14,847 bases of DNA from Anaerolineae bacterium (GCA_016783285.1 JADHWW010000050.1:1-14847), one strand, 5' to 3'. Counted from the first letter of the stretch, positions 6,452-13,740 are shown. A program made the numbers and translations. Notes: generated by a model from the letters alone, not told the origin.

Positions 6452-8314
6452 TCAGGACCGCAGGTCCTGGACGTCCTCCTCGGCGTTGTCGTGGCAGTCG
6501 TTATCGACCAGGTCTGGGTCAGCCGTCGGTCCAACGAAGATGCCTATCTCATTCCCCGAACACTCATTCTCGCGGGCCTCGCCACTAGCGGTGCCCCGAT
6601 AGGTAATGCCAGTGTCCGCGTTGTCAGCACAGACGTTCCCCTCCAACGTAGGCTGAGCCTGCTCACCAACGTAGATGCCATCCATCAGGTTTTCCGAGCA
6701 CTCATTCTCGCGGGCCTCGCCGCCGGCGCTGTCGAAGTAGGCGATACCAGCCTGCTCGTTGCCAGTGCACACGTTCCCCTCCAGCGTCGGTTCGGCCTGG
6801 CCGACGACGTGAATGCCATACTTCCCATTCCCCGAGCACTCGTTCTCGCGGGCCACACCGCCGGCGTCATCAAGGTAGACGATGCCGGCCTCCCCGTTGC
6901 CCGCGCAGATGTTCCCTTCCAGCATCGGCTGGGCCTGATCGCTGACCGAGATACCGCGGCGCCCGTTCTCAGAGCACTCGTTCCCCTCCAGCGCCGGATT
7001 GGCCTGGTCACCGACATAGACGCCATACATCCCATTCCGCGAGCACTCGTTCTCGCGGGCCACACCGCCGGTGTCATCAAAATAGACGATGCCCGCCCGC
7101 CCGTTGTCTGTGCAGACGTTCCCTTCCAGCGTCGGCTGCGCCTGACCAACGACGTGAATGCCATACTGCGTGTTTCCTGAGCACTCGTTCTCCTCCAGCA
7201 TCGGCCTGGCCCGCTCACCGATGTAGATGCCATATCCCTTATTCCTCGAGCACTCGTTCTGCCGGGCCACGCCGCCCTCGCTGCCCAGGTAAGCGATGCC
7301 GGCCTGCCCGTTGCCCGTGCAGACATTCTCCTCCAGCGTCGGCGCCGCCTGCTCACCAACGCCAATGCCCACCCCGTTCCCCGTGCACTCGTTCCCGCGG
7401 GCCACTCCGCCACCGGTCTCGAAATATCCGATGCCTGTCTGCTCGTTGTCCGCGCAGACGTTCCCTTCCAACGTCGGTTCCGCCTGATCGTTCACCGAGA
7501 TGCCATGGTAGCCGTTGTCGGTACACTCGTTCTGGCGCGCCACCCCGCTCCCGCTATCAGTGTAAATAATGCCGCTCCGGGTGTTCTCCCGGCACAGGTT
7601 CCCCTCCAGCGTCGGCCGGGCCTGGTCACCCACCACGATGCCGAAACCACTGTTCTCTTCGGCCACACAGTCTTGCACAACCCCGGCTGCGGTCCCCTGG
7701 ATCCGCAATCCAGCCCTCACATCCTCTCCACGGACCGCCCCGCTGAAGCGGCAGCGGACAAAGGCCACCTCCCCTTCCTGCACCACCACCGTGTCGGCTA
7801 CTGCTTCCCCCTCGTGGCGGAAGGTGATGCCTTCGACGTCGAAAGGACCATCACCGCTGAAGCGGAGTACATATCCCTCCGCCTCAGAGACGATCTCAGT
7901 CTGATCCATCCCCGCCCCCACCAGGCGCAGCGGATTACTGACGTCCAACCGCGACTCCAGGTGATAGGTGCCAGGGCCAAGGAAAATAAAGGCTCCCTCC
8001 GGGGCTTCTTGCAGCGCCTCCTCCAACGTGGGATAGTCCCCGCTCCCGTCGGCTTCCACGCGCATGGGAATGGGCGTCGGCGTGGGGGTAGATGTTGGCA
8101 CGGGGGTAGATGTTGGCGTGGCTGTCGGGATTGGAGTAGAGGTGGAAGTAGCGCTGGCGGTCGGCGTGGATGTGGGCACAGACGCCGTCAGGGTAGCGAA
8201 AACTTCGGAGACGATCTGAGTAGCGGCAGCCTCCAGTTCCGCCGGCGATGGACCACAGGCGGAGAGCAGGAGCCCCACCGCCAGACACACTAGCAACAGG
8301 TTGACCTTCTTCAT
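6452..8314 (-). CDS. Parallel beta-helix surface lipoprotein, long paralogue with Thr/Pro linker
   Basis: A 620-residue lipoprotein: signal MKKVNLLLVCLAVGLLLSAC with lipobox Cys20, a short helical stretch (23-45), a Thr/Pro/Ser linker (about 46-83) that should lift the domain from the membrane, the opening VEADGSGDYPTLEEAL (86-101), then beta-helix coils from about 214. Seventeen N-x-C units at 22-23-residue spacing (239 to 605) form Asn and Cys ladders, closed by NDCHDN...DVQDL. The role is unknown; the fold suggests binding or processing of a polysaccharide. An in-frame ATG at 8338 overlaps the glgC stop by one base (TGATG), so coupling is possible. I prefer the ATG at 8314, because AGGAGGT lies between the two starts, although the spacing of about 13 nt is long. 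The shorter paralogue follows by 20 bp. Confidence 0.9.
   Translation of the reverse strand: MKKVNLLLVCLAVGLLLSACGPSPAELEAAATQIVSEVFATLTASVPTSTPTASATSTSTPIPTATPTSTPVPTSTPTPTPIPMRVEADGSGDYPTLEEALQEAPEGAFIFLGPGTYHLESRLDVSNPLRLVGAGMDQTEIVSEAEGYVLRFSGDGPFDVEGITFRHEGEAVADTVVVQEGEVAFVRCRFSGAVRGEDVRAGLRIQGTAAGVVQDCVAEENSGFGIVVGDQARPTLEGNLCRENTRSGIIYTDSGSGVARQNECTDNGYHGISVNDQAEPTLEGNVCADNEQTGIGYFETGGGVARGNECTGNGVGIGVGEQAAPTLEENVCTGNGQAGIAYLGSEGGVARQNECSRNKGYGIYIGERARPMLEENECSGNTQYGIHVVGQAQPTLEGNVCTDNGRAGIVYFDDTGGVARENECSRNGMYGVYVGDQANPALEGNECSENGRRGISVSDQAQPMLEGNICAGNGEAGIVYLDDAGGVARENECSGNGKYGIHVVGQAEPTLEGNVCTGNEQAGIAYFDSAGGEARENECSENLMDGIYVGEQAQPTLEGNVCADNADTGITYRGTASGEARENECSGNEIGIFVGPTADPDLVDNDCHDNAEEDVQDLRS
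6494..7600 (-). repeat. Seventeen tandem 66-69-bp coil repeats in the long beta-helix gene
   Basis: Units of 23 codons (two of 22) begin with codons for N-x-C. Most alternate between two coil types, giving a superimposed 138-bp period. All changes in copy number stay in frame. Confidence 0.9.
8084..8117 (-). repeat. Short tandem repeat in the Thr/Pro linker
   Basis: Two copies of a 16-bp plus-strand motif, GGGGGTAGATGTTGGC, begin at 8084 and 8102, an 18-bp (six-codon) offset within the Thr/Pro linker. The surrounding linker is made of related, decayed units. Confidence 0.7.
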
Positions 8315-8337
8315 TTTCGTTGGAATACCTCCTCGCA

Positions 8338-9591
8338 TCAGATAACCGTCCCATCGGGAATGATCGCGTTCTTCGGGGTGACGACGACGCCATCCCGGAT
8401 GACGTAATTCTCTGCTTCTACCATCCCTGCGTCGGGTGTGTGGGACCGGATCGTGACCCCTTCCCCAATGCGGGCGTTTTTGTCAATGATGGCTCCCTCA
8501 ATGCTGCTGCCACGACTGATACCCACGTCTGGCCGGCCCAACCTACGGTTCTCCGCCTTTCGCTCCTCCGTCTCGTAGAAGTCGGCACCCATCATCACCG
8601 TCCGCGCCACCTGCGCGCCTGGCCCAATGACGCTACGCAGCCCAATGACCGACTCACGGATATCCGAGTGCTGGACCAGACACCCCTCGGCCAACACTGT
8701 TCGCTCCAGGTGACAGCCATCAGTACGAGAGGCAGGCAAGAAGCGCGGTCGTGTGTAAATCGGGTGTCTGGGATCATAGAAATCGAAGGGCGGCTCAGGG
8801 AGCGTGAGCGCCAAATTGGCTTCGTAGAAGGCGCGGATGGTGCCGATGTCCTCCCAGTAGCCATCGAAGGAAAACGCATACACGCGCAGGCTCTCTATGG
8901 CGGCCGGGATAATCTGCTTGCCAAAATCCTCGGCATCCGATGCCTCCAACACCTCTCGCAGCATGTCGAGGCGGAAGACATAGACACCCATCGAGGCCAG
9001 ATAGGGCCTGTCGCTATCCGGTACACTCTCCAATCCCTCTAACTCGTCGGTCTGGGGCTTCTCGTGGAAAGAGATGATGCGGCCATTCTCATCGGTCTTG
9101 AGAATACCAAAGCGCGAGACGTCGGCACGGGCCACCGGCTGCACAGCGACGGTCACATCGGCCCGTCTCTCACGATGCAATTCGATGAACTCCGCATAAT
9201 CCATGCGATAGAGGTGATCACCTGAGAGGATCAGGATATCCTCGACGCGGGCGTGAGCAAAGCGCGAGAGTTGCTTGCGTACCGAGTCGGCTGTGCCCTG
9301 GTACCAATCCATGCCGCTGGGCGTCTCCTCGGCAGCCAGAATGTAGACAAAGCCGCCGGAGAAAAGATCAAACTTGTAGGTCTGGTAGATGTGGCGGTGC
9401 AGCGAGGCCGAGAGAAACTGGGTCAAAACGTAGATCTTGTGAATGCCGGAGTTGAGGCAATTGCTGATCGGGATGTCAATCAAACGGTACTTGCCACCGA
9501 TCGGCACAGCCGGCTTGGCCCGCAACTTGGTAAGCGGGTAAAGGCGTGCACCCCGCCCTCCGCCCAGTATCAAAGCCATCACGTCTCGCAT
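8338..9591 (-). CDS. glgC: Glucose-1-phosphate adenylyltransferase (ADP-glucose pyrophosphorylase)
   Basis: A 417-residue enzyme making ADP-glucose from glucose-1-phosphate and ATP, the committed step of bacterial glycogen synthesis, in the cytoplasm. The nucleotide loop GGGRGARLYPLTKLRAKPA is at 10-28, followed by KYRLIDIPISNC (34-45), GTADSVRKQ (99-107), the Mg2+-site GDHLYRMDY (124-132, Asp125), FHEKP with the sugar-phosphate Lys178 (175-179) and YWEDIGTI (245-252). The C-terminal third is a left-handed beta-helix with hexapeptide-like strands (about 295-417). Length is normal for the family. The frame extends to a GTG at 9606, but the ATG at 9591 has GAGGG eight bases upstream and gives the usual MRDVMALILGGG start. 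It begins 73 bp after the protease gene and overlaps the possible upstream start of the next lipoprotein gene. No other glycogen gene is in the window. Confidence 0.97.
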   Translation of the reverse strand: MRDVMALILGGGRGARLYPLTKLRAKPAVPIGGKYRLIDIPISNCLNSGIHKIYVLTQFLSASLHRHIYQTYKFDLFSGGFVYILAAEETPSGMDWYQGTADSVRKQLSRFAHARVEDILILSGDHLYRMDYAEFIELHRERRADVTVAVQPVARADVSRFGILKTDENGRIISFHEKPQTDELEGLESVPDSDRPYLASMGVYVFRLDMLREVLEASDAEDFGKQIIPAAIESLRVYAFSFDGYWEDIGTIRAFYEANLALTLPEPPFDFYDPRHPIYTRPRFLPASRTDGCHLERTVLAEGCLVQHSDIRESVIGLRSVIGPGAQVARTVMMGADFYETEERKAENRRLGRPDVGISRGSSIEGAIIDKNARIGEGVTIRSHTPDAGMVEAENYVIRDGVVVTPKNAIIPDGTVI

Positions 9592-9664
9592 CGCCATAGC
9601 CCTCACCTATCAACCTGTGTGTTATATCTTACACCCATATTCCGTTTTGCGCCAGATTTGCCAA

Positions 9665-12145
9665 TCACTGACCCATCGCCGCCCGCACAGCGGCTCCCGC
9701 GTCAATGAACCCGCACCCGTAGACATTGTTGGGCACATCGGTCACGCCACCGCAGGCACAGACGGGGTTGTAGAGCAGCGCCGCGAATGGCCCCTCCACC
9801 GCTTCCTCCCCAGTGGTGCAAGCATTCTCCACCGGCTTTGGCGCCGCCGTCTGGCAGATGAGCACCTCCGTCGCGTCAATGTCGCCGACGAGGGCCGGGT
9901 TGGCCGACCACAGGAGCGCTACCAACCCCGCCACGTGCGGCCCGGCCATCGAGGTACCGCCAGCATAACCGTAGCCGCCACCAGGCACGCTCGAACGCAC
10001 GTAGGCCCCCGGCGCGGTGACGTCGGGTTTGATCAGGCCATCCACCGGACCCCGACTGCTGAAACTTACAACGTCCCCATCGCCGCTTGTTGCGCCGACG
10101 GAGAAAACGGCGTCGTAGTTGGCAAGGGGCGTCGTCACCGTCGCGCAGGCCGGGCCGTCGTTGCCCGCGCTGACGATCACCATAATCCCCGCCGCCCGCA
10201 GCACCTCGGCCGCGGGCTCTAGCGTGTCGGAAAAGCAGCCCTCGAAATCAGGGCAACTCCAGGAATTGTTGATCACGTGGGGAGCCAAACTCACGTCCCC
10301 GTCGGTGAAGGGATCACCCCCGTGCGGGTACGGGGCAAGGAAGAACTCCATACACTCGGCGTAGGATCCAGGATTCCCGAAACCGCGCCGCATATTGCGA
10401 CAACCGATCCACTGCGCACCAGGCGCGACCCCCGTGCGGTTGCCCGCGCCATCATCCCCCAGTGCGATGCCCATCGTGTGCGTGCCATGGGAGTCATCGT
10501 CAAAGGGGACACTGGTACCGTCCCAGGCGTCGTGCCAGTTGGTATCGTGGTCAGCGCTCTGGCCGTCCCAGCCACGGTAATGAGACTTGAGCGCGGGGTG
10601 AGTCCAGTCGTAGCCTGTGTCCTGCCCAGCCACGACGATCCCCTCACCCGTCACCCCCATCGCCCAAGCCTCGTCGGCGTGAATGGCCGCCAGGTTTGGC
10701 TGCACGTTCTCGGATGGCTCTCCGTCTCCGCCGTAGTAGGAAGATAGAACGGAACGGGGATACTCTCGCACGTTGGGGTTGAGGAGTACCCGCGCTACCC
10801 CCGGCCGACCCTCGAAGCGACGCATCAGCCAGCGGTGTCCGTCCACGCGGATCATGTTGATGATGTAGTAAGGGCGATAGGACACCCCCAGTGCGTCCAG
10901 TTCTGCCCGCAGCGGAGCCTGCGTGCGCCCGGCTGCCTCAACCATCGTTTCGTAGATGTACTGCGACCGCACCTCCCGGTCAGGAATAGCATAGGCAGCG
11001 CTCAGGACTTCAGCGAGCGCAGTCGAACCGCCGGCTTGCTCCTCCAGGATGATGAGAAAACCATCGTTGGCAAAGCCGGGCTCGCCAGCGAAGATGTACA
11101 GCCCACCCCACGCCCCCCAGGCCACGAACATTACAAACGCGGCGCCGGCGGCCCAGATCCAGGCGGACACCTGCACGCGGCCTCGGAGCAATAGCAGCAA
11201 CCGCCGCCCGCCCCACAGCGCCATACTGAGCGCGGAGACCGTCATCACGACGATCCTGTAACTGACGATGTGCTGCGGTTCGGGAGCGCCATTGACGACG
11301 ATGTCGCGGGGGTCCATGAAGAGAAGCGGCGCGACGCGATAGCAAAAGGCCACCAGCAGCAGAGGGTAGATGCCGCACTCGCGGGCGCGCAGTTCGGTGA
11401 GCAACAGCGCCATCGGCAACAGGTAGATACCATCTTCCAATACACCCCAGCCGGCCACGGGAAGAACACCGCTGAGCATGGACAGCCCATAGAGCACGAT
11501 CGTCGTCAGCGCCGCCGCCCACGGCCGGGCGAAAGTGGAAGTCAGCAGACAGAAAATCACCCCCCAGAAGATCAACACCAGGGGGATCGCCCACACCAGC
11601 GTCTGGAACACCAGACTCAGGCTGGTGAGGCTGTCGCCCAACGCCCCCGTCACAGGCCAGGGGACGGTCACCAGCGCTGCTACAGCCAGCGAGAGCAACA
11701 AAGTCGGCAGGTCGAAGCGGTTCAGCCCCAGCCATTCCCACAGGCGACGCCTGGCTGCCCCCGCCAGGCGCGGGGCCAGCCAGGCGGCTAGCAGCGCGTA
11801 GGGGAAGAGGACACCCAACCGTAAGGCTCCCCCCGCCTGGAGGGAAAGGGGCGCGGCAGGGATAGAACCTTCAGGAGACATAGCCCGCATCGCCACGTCG
11901 AGCAGGAAATAGCCAGCGGTGGTCACAAATCCCGAGGCAGCAGCGGCCGTCGCCTCCCAGCCAGCCCGGCGGCGGGTGAGCAGTGCCACACCGACGAAGG
12001 GCAACAGCAGTGCCACAGCGGCGACGGCAATGGCGGCCGTGACCGCCACGCCCGACGCGCTATCCGTCAAGAACATCACTCCGACCAATACCACGCCCAA
12101 CCACAGAAGCATCGAACCAATCACGATCACCTGACCGCAGCCCAT
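9665..12145 (-). CDS. Polytopic membrane domain fused to a bacillopeptidase F-like S8 serine protease
   Basis: An 826-residue fusion. Residues 1-352 contain about 10-11 hydrophobic helices. Residues about 375-460 resemble an I9-like propeptide (PLRAELDALGVSYRPYYIIN, GVARVLLNPNV). The subtilisin domain spans about 485-826, with Asp509 (GQDTG), His553 (DSHGTH), oxyanion Asn662 (SAGNDGP) and Ser732 (GGTSMAGPH), so it looks active. NWHDAWDG, GVAPGAQWIGCRN and INNSW point to the bacillopeptidase F/Vpr branch. Several Cys pairs in the last 200 residues fit an extracellular, disulphide-bearing protease. The membrane part between about 180 and 275 resembles a CPBP (Abi) fold without its catalytic Glu/His residues; this is inference. 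The ATG at 12145 is chosen for the upstream AGAGGTGA; the longer frame to 12220 is made of a 7-bp repeat. Confidence 0.92.
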   Translation of the reverse strand: MGCGQVIVIGSMLLWLGVVLVGVMFLTDSASGVAVTAAIAVAAVALLLPFVGVALLTRRRAGWEATAAAASGFVTTAGYFLLDVAMRAMSPEGSIPAAPLSLQAGGALRLGVLFPYALLAAWLAPRLAGAARRRLWEWLGLNRFDLPTLLLSLAVAALVTVPWPVTGALGDSLTSLSLVFQTLVWAIPLVLIFWGVIFCLLTSTFARPWAAALTTIVLYGLSMLSGVLPVAGWGVLEDGIYLLPMALLLTELRARECGIYPLLLVAFCYRVAPLLFMDPRDIVVNGAPEPQHIVSYRIVVMTVSALSMALWGGRRLLLLLRGRVQVSAWIWAAGAAFVMFVAWGAWGGLYIFAGEPGFANDGFLIILEEQAGGSTALAEVLSAAYAIPDREVRSQYIYETMVEAAGRTQAPLRAELDALGVSYRPYYIINMIRVDGHRWLMRRFEGRPGVARVLLNPNVREYPRSVLSSYYGGDGEPSENVQPNLAAIHADEAWAMGVTGEGIVVAGQDTGYDWTHPALKSHYRGWDGQSADHDTNWHDAWDGTSVPFDDDSHGTHTMGIALGDDGAGNRTGVAPGAQWIGCRNMRRGFGNPGSYAECMEFFLAPYPHGGDPFTDGDVSLAPHVINNSWSCPDFEGCFSDTLEPAAEVLRAAGIMVIVSAGNDGPACATVTTPLANYDAVFSVGATSGDGDVVSFSSRGPVDGLIKPDVTAPGAYVRSSVPGGGYGYAGGTSMAGPHVAGLVALLWSANPALVGDIDATEVLICQTAAPKPVENACTTGEEAVEGPFAALLYNPVCACGGVTDVPNNVYGCGFIDAGAAVRAAMGQ

Positions 12146-12186
12146 ACGCTTCACCTCTGCTCTTTCGCCCACAGACAACCTCCAGC

Positions 12187-12235
12187 ATCCAGTATCCAAT
12201 ATCCAATATCCAATACCCAATACCCAGTATCTAAT
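12187..12235. repeat. 7-bp tandem repeat (seven units of ATCCAAT and variants)
   Basis: Consecutive 7-bp units read ATCCAGT, ATCCAAT (three times), ACCCAAT, ACCCAGT and ATCTAAT on the plus strand, flanked by partial copies on both sides (about 12181-12252). The tract lies in the predicted 5' leader of the protease transcript. It is AT-rich and different in composition from its surroundings. Confidence 0.88.
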
Positions 12236-12254
12236 ACCGAGCGTCCAGCATCAG

Positions 12255-12283
12255 ATTATAGACCAGGGTACAGAAGTGGACAA
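12255..12283 (-). promoter_or_regulatory. Promoter of the protease gene (minus member of a divergent pair)
   Basis: On the minus strand a perfect -10 TATAAT (12255-12260) and a 4/6 -35 TTGTCC (12278-12283) are separated by 17 bp. The -35 overlaps the -35 of the opposite promoter almost completely. Transcription would start near 12248, about 100 nt before the protease ATG. Confidence 0.6.
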
Positions 12284-12305
12284 ATCAACCCATCAGGTCT
12301 ATAAT
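12277..12305 (+). promoter_or_regulatory. Promoter of the substrate-binding protein gene (plus member of a divergent pair)
   Basis: A 5/6 -35 TGGACA (12277-12282) and a perfect -10 TATAAT (12300-12305) are separated by 17 bp. Together with the opposite promoter it forms a perfect 10-bp inverted repeat, ATTATAGACC (12255-12264) and GGTCTATAAT (12296-12305). The leader is about 105 nt. Confidence 0.75.
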
Positions 12306-12331
12306 TAAGCCAAACCCGAGCGACAGCGCCC

Positions 12332-12388
12332 GTTGGGCGAGGTCTCTGACCGAGCACCTTTCGGCGGCGGTCGGAGACCTTGCCGAAC
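12332..12388 (+). promoter_or_regulatory. Long stem-loop in the 5' leader of the substrate-binding protein gene
   Basis: Arms of 21 bp (12332-12352 and 12368-12388) match at 18 positions. The core AGGTCTCTGACCG pairs with CGGTCGGAGACCT over 13 bp with one G-U wobble, around a 15-nt loop. It ends 29 bp before the start codon. It could be an attenuator-like leader structure or a REP-like dispersed element. No T-tract follows, so it is not a standard terminator. Confidence 0.6.
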
Positions 12389-12416
12389 ATAGAGCCAGAC
12401 CAAGGGAGTGATGGCT

Positions 12417-13565
12417 ATGAAAAGCAAGACGTTCGTAAACGGGTGGCTATGCGCCGCCGTCATCGGGGCCGGTTTGCTGAGCGGCTGCGCCAGCCGGCGG
12501 CCAATCTTGGTCGGCTTTGCCGGCGAACTGAGCGGCAAAAACGCCGACCTGGGCACACACGGGCGGGACGGGGCACAACTGGCCGTGGAGACGCTCAACG
12601 CGACAGACGGCATCGCCGGTCGCCCCATCGAACTGCTGGTGCGCGACGACCTGGGCACGCCCGAGGGGGCACGGGCCGCCGACCGGGAACTGATTGACGC
12701 CGGCGTGGTGGCCATCATCGGCCACATGACCAGCGGGCAGAGCATGGCCGCCCTGCCGGTGACCGAGGAGGCGGGCGTGGTGCTCCTCAGTCCCACCACC
12801 TCGACAACCGAACTGAGCGGCCTGGACGATCACTTCTTCCGCGTCAATCCCGTCAACGCATTAGCGGCGCGCACACTGGCCCGGCACATCTACCAGCATC
12901 ACAGCATGTCCCGCATGGCCGCTATCTACGACACCGACAACGCCGCCTATACCAAAACCTTCTGGACCGCCTTCGCCGAAGCCTACCGCGCCCTGAGTGG
13001 CCAGGTGACCGGCGAGGCGGCTTTTTCCTCGGCCGGGGAGCCGGACTTCGCGCCGCTGGTGGCCGAACTCCAGGCCACCGGTCCCGACGGATTGCTCATC
13101 ATCGCCTCGGCCCTCGACACCGCCCTCATCGCCCAGCAGACCCGGCTCAGCGACTGGCAGATACCCTTGTTTGCTTCCAGTTGGGCGCAGACCGAAACGT
13201 TGCCCCAAAACGGCGGACAGGCGGTAGAGGGAATCGAAATCGTGATGCAGTATGACTCGAACAGCCAGAAGTCCGCTTTTCTGGAATTCCGGGCCCACTA
13301 CCAGGAACGCTTTGGCCGCGCCCCCACCTTTGCCGCCGCCCAGGCTTACGAGGCCGTACTCGTCCTGGCGGCGGCCCTGGAAAAGACGGGCGGCCAGGCC
13401 GAGGGGCTGCCCCAGGCATTGCTGGAAACCCAGAGTTTTGAGGGGCTGGTGGGTACGATTTCGCTGGATGAATACGGCGACGTGGTGCGCACCCAATTCC
13501 TGGTCACCGTCCAGGACGGGCAGTTTGTGACCCTGGCTGCGTTGGAACCGGAAGAACCTGAGTAG
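12417..13565 (+). CDS. Leu/Ile/Val-type substrate-binding lipoprotein (periplasmic-binding-protein family 6)
   Basis: A 382-residue lipoprotein: signal MKSKTFVNGW..GLLSGC with lipobox Cys24, then a type I periplasmic-binding fold. Visible family segments are ILVGFAGELSG (30-40), GRDGAQLAVETLNA (49-62), RPIELLVRDD (69-78), AIIGHMTSGQSMA (99-111), VVLLSPTTSTTEL (121-133), FRVNP (141-145) and AAQAYEAVLVLAAALE further on. The fold binds amino acids, amides or similar small solutes; the ligand cannot be named. In-frame GTG (12408) and ATG (12411) codons exist, but AAGGGAG lies eight bases before the ATG at 12417. The stop codon falls at the edge of dispersed repeat copy 2. No ABC permease or ATPase follows; the next gene is a transmembrane sensor, so this protein may serve sensing or an unlinked transporter. 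Confidence 0.93.
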   Translation: MKSKTFVNGWLCAAVIGAGLLSGCASRRPILVGFAGELSGKNADLGTHGRDGAQLAVETLNATDGIAGRPIELLVRDDLGTPEGARAADRELIDAGVVAIIGHMTSGQSMAALPVTEEAGVVLLSPTTSTTELSGLDDHFFRVNPVNALAARTLARHIYQHHSMSRMAAIYDTDNAAYTKTFWTAFAEAYRALSGQVTGEAAFSSAGEPDFAPLVAELQATGPDGLLIIASALDTALIAQQTRLSDWQIPLFASSWAQTETLPQNGGQAVEGIEIVMQYDSNSQKSAFLEFRAHYQERFGRAPTFAAAQAYEAVLVLAAALEKTGGQAEGLPQALLETQSFEGLVGTISLDEYGDVVRTQFLVTVQDGQFVTLAALEPEEPE

Positions 13566-13704
13566 GTAACTGCTCAGCCAGTCATAAATGGGACACGGAT
13601 CAAGTACGCAGATAAAGATAAAAAATCTGTGAGAACCCGTTTCATCCGTGTGTATCCGTGTGCTATTTGTGCCTGTTTTGGGAAGAGCCTGAGTGTAGTC
13701 ACCT
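13564..13704 (-). repeat. Dispersed MITE-like repeat, copy 2
   Basis: A 141-bp element, the reverse complement of the repeat at 5065-5239 minus a hairpin and one ATCCGTGT-containing unit. Its ends are AGGTAACTGCTCAGCC and, reverse-complemented from the right, AGGTGACTACACTCAGGC: an inverted pair with two or three mismatches and a 2-nt insertion. The left end begins within the TAG stop of the substrate-binding protein gene. Confidence 0.85.
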
Positions 13705-13740
13705 GAGTATAACATAACGCAGTCTCCAGCCGCAACCAAC

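Noticed and set aside
5355..6602. A 415-residue plus-strand open frame, with related frames at 6296-7180 and 7505-8293.
   Set aside because: These are antisense shadows of the repetitive beta-helix genes; their apparent repeats mirror the coil repeats.
6494..7600. Regular 69-bp repeats that could be taken for a CRISPR-like array.
   Set aside because: The units are coding, in frame and continuous, with no unique spacers; they translate to beta-helix coils.
9592..9664. A possible promoter for glgC in the 73-bp gap (TTGGCA and TATAAC boxes on the minus strand).
   Set aside because: The boxes are not at a proper spacing from each other, so read-through from the protease gene is at least as likely.
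12146..12220. Upstream in-frame extension of the protease gene.
   Set aside because: Part of it translates the 7-bp repeat (WILDTG-like residues), and a good ribosome-binding site precedes the ATG at 12145.
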